Positions 45,109-51,556 of a stretch of DNA of 64,000 nt are shown here, piece by piece. A program made the translations under genes and the position numbers. Origin of the DNA: JACVRW01 sp963837445. Its GTDB lineage: Bacteria > Actinomycetota > Thermoleophilia > Solirubrobacterales > Thermoleophilaceae. The notes beneath the pieces were generated by a model. That model saw nothing but the letters and a program-made list of their open reading frames with translations. It searched no databases and was not told the origin of the DNA. Numbering within the stretch: position 1 is the first letter of the stretch; each line of letters begins with the position of its first letter. The DNA lies in assembly GCA_963837445.1 (NCBI GenBank), contig CAWINK010000020.1, positions 1 to 64,000 on the forward strand, in the 5' to 3' direction.

Positions 45109-46101
45109 ATGGTGCGGCGGACCATAGCCATCGTTGGCGGGTTGCTGCTCCTGATCCTGCTCGTATTCGCCTTCAGGGGCTGCCTTGACGCGCGCAAGGA
45201 GCGCTCGATGGAGGACTACGTCCGTGGCGCCAACGAGCTCACGAAGCTCTCGCAGGCCGAGAGCAGGCAGCTCTTCGACATCCTGAGCGCTCCCAGCGAC
45301 AGCGACCAGACCGTGAACCGTCAAAACCAGGCGAACGCGCTGCGGGTTGACTCGGCCACGCTGTCGGACAGGGCTCGGGACCTCGACGTGCCCGGCGAGC
45401 TCTCCGATGCCCACGACTACTTCGTCGAGGCCCTGGACCTGCGCCGTGATGGGCTGGCCGAGGTGGCCGACCAGCTGCCGGGCGCACTGGCCCAGGAGGA
45501 GCGGCGTAACAGCACCGGGCGGATCGCGGACATGATGCAGGTCTTCCTGGCAAGCGACGTTCTGCTCACAGCCCGCTTCTTCCCGAACGCCAGCAGCGCT
45601 CTGACGGAGGAAGAGGTCGACGCGAAGATCACCAAGGGATCGCTGCCGTTCGTCGAGGACATCCAATGGCTCGACCCGGACTTCGTCGCCGACCAGATCG
45701 CCGGCATTCGCGGCACGGACGGCGGCGCCGCCACACCTGGACTGCACGGAAACGGGCTCGTCGCGACATCACTCGGCGGGGTCACGCTCACCCCGGGCAC
45801 TCCAGCAACCGTGCCGCTGTCCTCGGATATCGCCTTCGACGTGCAGGTCATGAACCAGGGCGACGGCACCGAGACCGACGTGGTGGTCCAGGTGACGGTC
45901 GGCCAGGGTGGTGACGCGATCGAGGCGGAGGACACGATCGCCGAGATCGCCGCCGGGGAGCAGAAGGGCGTGACGATTCCGCTCACCAGGCCGCCCCCCA
46001 CCGGCCAGAACGTGACGATCACGGTGAGGGTGGAGCCGGTGCCGGGCGAGGAGGTCACGGACAACAACGAGTCCGAGTACACGGTCATCTTCACCAGCTG
46101 A
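45109..46101 (+). CDS. Membrane-anchored protein with CARDB-like domain
   Basis: The 330-residue protein has an N-terminal TM helix (about 5-22), a helical region (about 30-165) and a C-terminal Ig-like CARDB pattern (IAFDVQVMNQGDGTETDVVV, GQNVTITVRVEPVPGEEVTDNNESEY). CARDB domains are adhesion or structural modules; no enzyme motif is seen. Function unknown. It starts a plus-strand series with DUF4446 and pheA, but DUF4446 has its own -10 element. Confidence 0.75.
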   Translation: MVRRTIAIVGGLLLLILLVFAFRGCLDARKERSMEDYVRGANELTKLSQAESRQLFDILSAPSDSDQTVNRQNQANALRVDSATLSDRARDLDVPGELSDAHDYFVEALDLRRDGLAEVADQLPGALAQEERRNSTGRIADMMQVFLASDVLLTARFFPNASSALTEEEVDAKITKGSLPFVEDIQWLDPDFVADQIAGIRGTDGGAATPGLHGNGLVATSLGGVTLTPGTPATVPLSSDIAFDVQVMNQGDGTETDVVVQVTVGQGGDAIEAEDTIAEIAAGEQKGVTIPLTRPPPTGQNVTITVRVEPVPGEEVTDNNESEYTVIFTS

Positions 46102-46109
46102 GCCCTTAG

Positions 46110-46115
46110 TACCCT
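46110..46115 (+). promoter_or_regulatory. -10 element of the DUF4446 gene
   Basis: TACCCT ends 7 nt before the GTG at 46123; leaderless spacing. Confidence 0.4.
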
Positions 46116-46122
46116 GGCGGCC

Positions 46123-46632
46123 GTGGACGACCTGAACTCCACCCAGGGCATCGTGGCCCTCGCGGCCGCGGGGGTCGCGGCGGTGGCCCTTCTGTGGGTG
46201 ATCGTGCTCGCCGTGAAGCTGCGGCGACTGCGCGCGGCGCAGCGCACGATCCTCGGCGGCGAGGAGACGGACCTCGCGGCACACGCAGCCACGCTTCAGG
46301 AGGCCTTCGTCCAGCTGCGGGACTGGGTGGAGGAGGTGGCGGCCGGCCTCGAGGGCCGGGTCGCGGCCACCGAGCGCCGCATGGACGGCTCGATCGCGCA
46401 CACCTCCGTCGTTCGCTACGACGCCATGAACGAGCTCTCGGGACAGCAGTCCAGCACCGTCGCGCTGCTCGACGAGAGCCGGACCGGCGTCGTCATCTCC
46501 TCCATCTTGCACCGCGACCAGGCTCGCCTCTACGTGAAGCAGGTGCGCGAGGGCAGCTCTGAGTACGAGCTCTCGCCGGAGGAGCAGCAGGCGGTCGACG
46601 AGGCGATGGCAGGCACGCCCGCGGGCGCCTGA
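46123..46632 (+). CDS. DUF4446 family membrane protein
   Basis: The 169-residue protein has an N-terminal TM helix (about 8-28), then a helical segment and a beta-rich core with VVRYDAMNELSGQQSSTVALLDESRTGVV (key: RYDAM, G-QSS, ALLD), SSILHRDQARLYVKQV and a short acidic tail ELSPEEQQAVDEAM. These match DUF4446, often found near the origin in Firmicutes and actinobacteria. Function unknown. The stop overlaps the pheA start by one base (TGATG). Confidence 0.85.
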   Translation: MDDLNSTQGIVALAAAGVAAVALLWVIVLAVKLRRLRAAQRTILGGEETDLAAHAATLQEAFVQLRDWVEEVAAGLEGRVAATERRMDGSIAHTSVVRYDAMNELSGQQSSTVALLDESRTGVVISSILHRDQARLYVKQVREGSSEYELSPEEQQAVDEAMAGTPAGA

Positions 46633-47480
46633 TGCGCGTCGCGTACCTCGGTCCCGCGGGGACCCACAGCGAGGAGGCGCTGCGCGCGTCCGCCCCGCCC
46701 GGCAGCCAGGAGATCCCCTACCCGACGATCTACGACGCCGTGATGGCCGTGCAGGACGGCACGGTGGACACGGCCATCGTGCCGATCGAGAACGCGCTCG
46801 AGGGCAGCGTTGGGGTGACGCTCGACACGCTGGTGCTCGAGGCACGGGACGTGCGCATCGCGGCCGAGGTGGTTCATCCCATCCATCACTGCGCGATTGC
46901 GGCATCCGAGCTGTCGCTCTCGCGCGTGGAGCGCGTGGTCTCGCATCCGCACGCCACGGCTCAGTGCGCGCGCTTCCTTCGCGAGAACCTTCCGCAAGCC
47001 GAGCATGTGAGCGCGCCCTCCACCGCCGATGCCGTGCAGTCCGTGTGCGAGTCGGCCAACAGCCTGGCCGTCGCGATCGGCTCGCGGCTCGCGGCCGAGC
47101 TCTACGACTGCCACGTCGTGGCCGAGAACGTCGAGGACCACCCCGACAACGTCACACGCTTCGTGTGGCTCACGCGCGCCGAGGCCGTGGCGGACGACCC
47201 GGGCGCCGACGCCAAGACCTCGGTCGTGTTCTGGGGCGGTGGCGACGAGTCGCCGGGGTGGCTCGTGGACCTGCTCTCGGAGCTGTCCAGGCGCGGCGTG
47301 AACCTCACCCGGATCGAGTCGCGCCCTCGCCGGACGGGCCTGGGGCACTACATGTTCTTCGCCGATCTGGAGGGAGCCGCCGGCGCGCCGCCGGTCAGCG
47401 ACGCCCTCGACGCGCTTGCCGGGCACGTCGACGAGCTGCGTGTACTCGGCTCTTACGGGCGGCCGCTCTGGCTAAACTGA
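46632..47480 (+). CDS. pheA: Prephenate dehydratase
   Basis: The 282-residue enzyme has a PDT domain (RVAYLGPAGTHSEEAL, IVPIENALEGSVGVTLDTL, HHCAIA, DNVTRFVWL) and a C-terminal ACT regulatory domain with NLTRIESRP, the phenylalanine-binding motif. It makes phenylpyruvate from prephenate, with feedback inhibition by Phe. Translation is coupled to DUF4446. No chorismate mutase domain is fused. Confidence 0.96.
   Translation: MRVAYLGPAGTHSEEALRASAPPGSQEIPYPTIYDAVMAVQDGTVDTAIVPIENALEGSVGVTLDTLVLEARDVRIAAEVVHPIHHCAIAASELSLSRVERVVSHPHATAQCARFLRENLPQAEHVSAPSTADAVQSVCESANSLAVAIGSRLAAELYDCHVVAENVEDHPDNVTRFVWLTRAEAVADDPGADAKTSVVFWGGGDESPGWLVDLLSELSRRGVNLTRIESRPRRTGLGHYMFFADLEGAAGAPPVSDALDALAGHVDELRVLGSYGRPLWLN
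47473..47478 (+). promoter_or_regulatory. -10 element of the HNH nuclease gene
   Basis: TAAACT overlaps the pheA stop region and ends 9 nt before the GTG at 47488. Confidence 0.4.
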
Positions 47481-47487
47481 CCGGACC

Positions 47488-48102
47488 GTGGCAGTACGGG
47501 CGCACGTGTCCTACACGACCGAGCCGGGTGATTTCGAACCAGGCCCTCGCCTCGCGCTGCCCAGGGCCGGCCGGCCTGAGCAGCGCAGTTCGCCCCCCGG
47601 CCGCGTGCTGGTCCTCAACGCGTCCTACGAGCCGATCAACGTGTGCACCGTGCGCCGCGCCGCCGTTCTGATCCTGAAGAACCGCGCCGAGGTGCTCGAG
47701 AAGGGCGACTGGGCTCTGCACGCCGAGAACCTGACGCTGCCGCGGCCCGTGGTCATCCGCCTGCTCACATACGTGCGCATCCCGCGCGACGCTCACCGGC
47801 GCAAGATCACCCGCCGCGCCGTGTTCGCGCGCGACCGCTGGACCTGCCAGTACTGCGGCCACGAGCGCGGCAATCTCACGGTCGACCACGTGATCCCGCG
47901 CTCCAAGGGTGGCGACTCCACCTGGGAGAACATCGTCACGTGCTGCGCGCCCTGCAACCGCCGCAAGGGTGACCGGCTACCGCGCCAAGCCAACATGGTC
48001 CCGGCCCGCAGGCCGAAGGCGCCGAACCCCACGATCTTCATCCACGTGGCCACGCCGTCGATCCCCGCGGCCTGGGAGCAATACCTACTGGTGGCCGCCT
48101 AG
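47488..48102 (+). CDS. HNH endonuclease family protein
   Basis: The 204-residue protein has an N-terminal VLVLNASYEPINVCTVRRA segment (family of chromosomal HNH proteins) and an HNH core with zinc cysteines CQYCG, the catalytic LTVDHVIPRSKGG, and CCAPCNRRKGDR. This type is widespread and near-single-copy in actinobacteria and cyanobacteria, which suggests housekeeping nucleic-acid processing rather than a homing or toxin role. Substrate unknown. The last base of its stop overlaps the next start. Confidence 0.9.
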   Translation: MAVRAHVSYTTEPGDFEPGPRLALPRAGRPEQRSSPPGRVLVLNASYEPINVCTVRRAAVLILKNRAEVLEKGDWALHAENLTLPRPVVIRLLTYVRIPRDAHRRKITRRAVFARDRWTCQYCGHERGNLTVDHVIPRSKGGDSTWENIVTCCAPCNRRKGDRLPRQANMVPARRPKAPNPTIFIHVATPSIPAAWEQYLLVAA

Positions 48103-48575
48103 TGCACGAGCCACCGCCGGGCGGTCCGCCGCCCGCGCGCCCCGGAGACGTGGCGCCGTACGTGGAGGACGAACGGCCGGCCACGGTCGCCGATCTCCGC
48201 AGCCTGCGGCGCTGGATCGCGGTGGCGGCCGTTTGGGCGGTCGCCGCAACGGCGCTGGGCGTCATCGCGCTGCTCGAGGCCAACAAGGACGACAGCGCGG
48301 AGCAGACCAGGGCCGCGGGTGAGCTAGGGCGTGTCCAGCAGCAGCTGAACTCGCGGATCGACGAGCTCGAATCCAGCATCGAGGACCTGCCCGCCTCAGA
48401 AGACGTGTCGAACCTCGACGGGCGGCTGAAGAGCGTCGAGGATGCCGCCGACAAGAGCCAGACCGCCGCGGACCGCCTCAGCGGACGCGTGGACGACCTC
48501 GAGGGCCGAGTCGATGATCTCGAGTCGCGGGTCGAGGAGCTCGAGCAGTCCGGCGGCACCGAAACCACCCCCTAG
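48102..48575 (+). CDS. Single-TM coiled-coil protein
   Basis: The 157-residue protein has a Pro-rich N-terminus, one TM helix (about 37-60) and a long coiled coil with clear heptads (RVDDLEGRVDDLESRVEELE). No family recognised. Start GTG overlaps the HNH stop, so the two are co-translated. The coil faces outside if the positive-inside rule holds (RSLRRW before the helix). Confidence 0.75.
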   Translation: MHEPPPGGPPPARPGDVAPYVEDERPATVADLRSLRRWIAVAAVWAVAATALGVIALLEANKDDSAEQTRAAGELGRVQQQLNSRIDELESSIEDLPASEDVSNLDGRLKSVEDAADKSQTAADRLSGRVDDLEGRVDDLESRVEELEQSGGTETTP

Positions 48576-48633
48576 CCCAACGACTTCCGCGTCTGCTTCA
48601 ATAGCCGGACCAGGGAAAGGAGGTGGTCCGAAC

Positions 48634-48678
48634 TTGACTGACAGAATGCTTGGGACCCTGGAGGTGTCCGGCCGCTAG
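48634..48678 (+). CDS. Possible 14-residue leader peptide LTDRMLGTLEVSGR
   Basis: TTG start four bases after the first hairpin and 10 nt after AAAGGAGG, with a stop TAG at 48676-48678. The ribosome-binding site matches the 16S 3' end over more than 10 bases. It may be a real micropeptide, a leader peptide controlling the folded RNA around it, or chance. The second GGAGGT lies within the frame. Confidence 0.35.
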   Translation: MTDRMLGTLEVSGR

Positions 48679-48790
48679 ACGACCGGAGCTGGACCCCGTC
48701 AAGCGGAGTCCAACCGTGACACCGTCGGCGATATCTGACCGGGAATGGTCCCTCCGGTCGCAGTAGAGCCGCCGATCACGTCCAGCAGAA

Positions 48791-51553
48791 TTACGGAAGG
48801 GGCGTCCCAACGTGCGGGGCGCCCCTTCTGCTTGAGGGCCAAGCCGCCCCACCCGCTCGCGCAGCGTCGAAAGGCGAGTTGTCGACCCAGCCGGCCAGGT
48901 CCTTAAATGCTGCTGTTCGCGGCGCGGCAGTGCTACGCGTCGTCGAGTCGTCCGAGTCGGACTCGTCGGACTCGGGCTCGTCCGAGTCGGGCTCGTCCGG
49001 CTCGACCAGGTCGTCCGCGTCGGGCTCGATGACCTCCACGTCGGCCGTCTCCAGCTCGTCGAGTTCCTCCTGGACCTCCGCCGACGTGTCGGCGGCGCTC
49101 TCCATGACGAGGGCGACGGCGCTCACCGTGTCGTCGTCGCGCAGGTTCATCACTCGGACGCCCTGGGCTGGGCGGCCCTGCTTCGAGATGCCCTTCACTG
49201 AGGTGCGCTGGACCATCCCGCTCTGCGAGATGAACACGAGGTCGTGGTGGTCGCGCACCATCAGCGCGCCGGCCACGCCGCCCTTCTTCTCGGTCAGCCC
49301 GATCGTCTTGACACCCATGGACCCGCGGCCCTTGACCGGGTACTCCTCGATCGCGGTGCGCTTGCCGTAGCCGTTCTCGGTGACCACCAGCAGCTCCATA
49401 TCGGGCCGAACGACATCCATCGCGAGCACGCAGTTGTCGCCACGCGAGACGTTCATGCCCTTCACGCCTCCGGTGTCGCGTCCCATCGGGCGCGTCTGGT
49501 CCTCGTTGAAGCGTGCGGCCTGACCGGAGCGCGACACCATGATGATGTCGTCGTCGCCGCTCGTCCGGCGCACCGCGACGAGCTCGTCGTCGTCGCGCAC
49601 CTTGATCGCAATGATGCCGTCGGCCTTGATCGGCGTGTTGTAGGCGAGGAACTCGGTCTTCTTGATCTGGCCCTTGCGCGTGGCGAAGACGAGGTACTTG
49701 CCCTCCTTGAAGTCGCGCGTGGCCTGGACGGCCTGCACGCGCTCGCCCTCGCGCAGCGGGAGCAGGTTCACGAGCGCGCGGCCCTTCGCCGTGCGGGATG
49801 CCTCGGGCAGCTCGTAGACCTTCTGGCGATAGACCTTGCCGCGGTTCGTGAAGAACAGGAGGTAGTCGTGCGTCGAGCTCACGAAGAGGTGCTCGATGTA
49901 GTCCTCGTCCTTCATGTCCATCCCGGTCACGCCGATGCCGCCGCGCTTCTGCTGCCGGTAGGTGGCGAGCGGGAGCGTCTTGATGTAGCCGGAGCGGGTG
50001 ATCGCGATGACCATCTGCTGGTCGGCGATCAGGTCCTCGATGTCGATCTCGTCCTCGGAGTGCGTGATCTCGGTGCGACGCTCGTCGCCGTAGCGGTCCT
50101 TGATCTCGAGCAGCTCCTCGCGGATCAGGGCCATCACCTTCGCCTCGTCGCCGAGGATGTCGCGCAGCCACTTGATGCGCTCGACCACATCGGCGTGCTC
50201 GGTCTTGATCTCGTTGGTCTGGAGGGCGGTGAGGCGCTGGAGGCGCAGGTCGAGGATCGCCTGGGCCTGGATGCGCGAGAGCTCGAAGCGCTCGATCAGT
50301 CCGTCGCGGGCCACGTCGGGGTCGCTCGAGCCGCGGATCAGCTCGATGACCTCGTCGATGTTCTCGATCGCGATGAGCAGGCCCTCGAGGATGTGGAGGC
50401 GGGCCTCCTTCTCGCGCAGCTCGTACTTCGTGCGCCGCACGATGATGTCGGTCTGGTGGTCGACGTAGTTCTTGATGATCGGCAGCAGGCCGAGCGTGCG
50501 CGGCACTCCATCCACCAGCGCGACCATGTTCACGCCGAACGTGGTCTGCAGCTGCGTGTGCTTGTAGAGCTTGTTCAGGACGACCTTCGGCATCGCATCG
50601 CGCTTCAGCTCGATCACGAGCCGGATGCCCGACTTGTCGGACTCGTCGCGGAGGTCAGAGATCTCCTTGAGCCTGCCGTTCTGGACCTGCTCGACGATCT
50701 TCTGCATCAGCCCGCTGCCGTCACCGCGCCCGTCACCCTTGTAGACCTGGAAGGGCATCTCGGTGACGATGATCGCCTCCTTGCCCCGGCTCAGCGGCTC
50801 GATGTGAGCACGCCCGCGGACGACCACCCGGCCGCGGCCGGTCTCGTACGCATCGCGGATGCCGCCGTGCCCGACGATCATGCCGCCGGTGGGGAAGTCG
50901 GGGCCCTTGATGTGCTTCATCAGGCCCTTTACGTCGATCGAGGTGTCATCGATGAATGCGACTACCGCGTCGATCGCCTCGCGCAGGTTGTGCGGCGGGA
51001 TGTTCGTGGCCATCCCGACCGCGATCCCGGACGAGCCGTTCACCAACAGGTTCGGGAACCGCGCCGGCAAGACGAGCGGCTCCTGGCGCGACTCGTCGTA
51101 GTTCGGGCCGAACTGGACCGTGTCCGCGTCGATGTCGCGGAGCATCTCCGTGGCCAGCCGCGACAGGCGCGCCTCGGTGTATCGCATGGCCGCCGGCGAG
51201 TCGTTGTCGATCGAGCCGAAGTTGCCCTGCGGGTCGATCAGCGGGTAGCGCATCGCGAAGCCCTGGCCCAGCCGGACCAGCGCGTCGTAGATCGCCGAGT
51301 CGCCGTGCGGGTGGTAGTTCCCCATCACGCCGCCGACGACGTTCGCGCACTTGCGGTGCGGGCGACCGGGCTGCAGCCCGGAGTCGTACATCGAGTAGAG
51401 GATGCGGCGGTGGACCGGCTTCAGCCCGTCGCGAACGTCCGGTAGGGCGCGGCCCACGATCACGCTCATGGCGTAGTCGAGGTACGAGGAGCGCATCTCC
51501 TCCTCGAGCCCGCGGGGCTCGATGTTTCCGCCTGTCAACTGATCAATGCTCAT
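48791..51553 (-). CDS. gyrA: DNA gyrase subunit A (3' end doubtful)
   Basis: 920 residues as read. The breakage-reunion domain has the quinolone region HPHGDSAIYDALVRLGQ (about 81-97, Ser and Asp as in sensitive enzymes) and the catalytic Tyr in MRYTEARLS (about 124). The C-terminal beta-pinwheel includes QQKRGGIGVTGMD, a GyrA-box-like motif, near 540. With GyrB it introduces negative supercoils. From about residue 840 the tail is acidic Ser/Asp/Glu/Pro repeats. The last 47 or so codons have poor codon usage and run through an intergenic repeat and a terminator. In the neighbouring frame TAG occurs at 48935-48933, so the true end may lie there. It starts 3 bp after gyrB. Confidence 0.95.
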   Translation of the reverse strand: MSIDQLTGGNIEPRGLEEEMRSSYLDYAMSVIVGRALPDVRDGLKPVHRRILYSMYDSGLQPGRPHRKCANVVGGVMGNYHPHGDSAIYDALVRLGQGFAMRYPLIDPQGNFGSIDNDSPAAMRYTEARLSRLATEMLRDIDADTVQFGPNYDESRQEPLVLPARFPNLLVNGSSGIAVGMATNIPPHNLREAIDAVVAFIDDTSIDVKGLMKHIKGPDFPTGGMIVGHGGIRDAYETGRGRVVVRGRAHIEPLSRGKEAIIVTEMPFQVYKGDGRGDGSGLMQKIVEQVQNGRLKEISDLRDESDKSGIRLVIELKRDAMPKVVLNKLYKHTQLQTTFGVNMVALVDGVPRTLGLLPIIKNYVDHQTDIIVRRTKYELREKEARLHILEGLLIAIENIDEVIELIRGSSDPDVARDGLIERFELSRIQAQAILDLRLQRLTALQTNEIKTEHADVVERIKWLRDILGDEAKVMALIREELLEIKDRYGDERRTEITHSEDEIDIEDLIADQQMVIAITRSGYIKTLPLATYRQQKRGGIGVTGMDMKDEDYIEHLFVSSTHDYLLFFTNRGKVYRQKVYELPEASRTAKGRALVNLLPLREGERVQAVQATRDFKEGKYLVFATRKGQIKKTEFLAYNTPIKADGIIAIKVRDDDELVAVRRTSGDDDIIMVSRSGQAARFNEDQTRPMGRDTGGVKGMNVSRGDNCVLAMDVVRPDMELLVVTENGYGKRTAIEEYPVKGRGSMGVKTIGLTEKKGGVAGALMVRDHHDLVFISQSGMVQRTSVKGISKQGRPAQGVRVMNLRDDDTVSAVALVMESAADTSAEVQEELDELETADVEVIEPDADDLVEPDEPDSDEPESDESDSDDSTTRSTAAPRTAAFKDLAGWVDNSPFDAARAGGAAWPSSRRGAPHVGTPLP
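48797..48827 (+). terminator. Rho-independent terminator of the structured RNA
   Basis: 12-bp stem AAGGGGCGTCCC / GGGGCGCCCCTT (one G-T pair) with a 7-nt loop, followed by CTGCTTG. It is read as coding sequence by the 3' end of the gyrA frame on the other strand, which casts doubt on that end of gyrA. Confidence 0.65.
48832..48887. repeat. Intergenic repeat, copy 2 of 2
   Basis: 56 bp matching 23328-23385: left 27 bp with 22 identities, variable middle, right 15 bp (GGCGAGTTGTCGACC) identical. It lies 4 bp past the structured-RNA terminator and inside the annotated gyrA tail. Confidence 0.55.
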
Positions 51554-51556
51554 GTC

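Larger units (their letters stand above)
48606..48827 (+). ncRNA. Structured RNA element with Shine-Dalgarno in a hairpin loop
   Basis: This stretch of about 220 nt between the coiled-coil gene and gyrA is full of perfect or near-perfect stems. First is CGGACCA/TGGTCCG (48606-48612 with 48624-48630), whose 11-nt loop is GGGAAAGGAGG. Second is GGACCC/GG-GTCC (48653-48669), with its GGAGGT split between loop and stem. A TGGAC/GTCCA hairpin with inner CCG/CGG follows at about 48690-48711, then GACCGG/CCGGTC (48737-48759), and finally a terminator. A TCCCTCC run (48749-48755) could pair with either GGAGG. I recognise no tRNA, tmRNA, RNase P, SRP or 6S signature. A Rfam family such as the raiA motif is not excluded. 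Confidence 0.55.
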
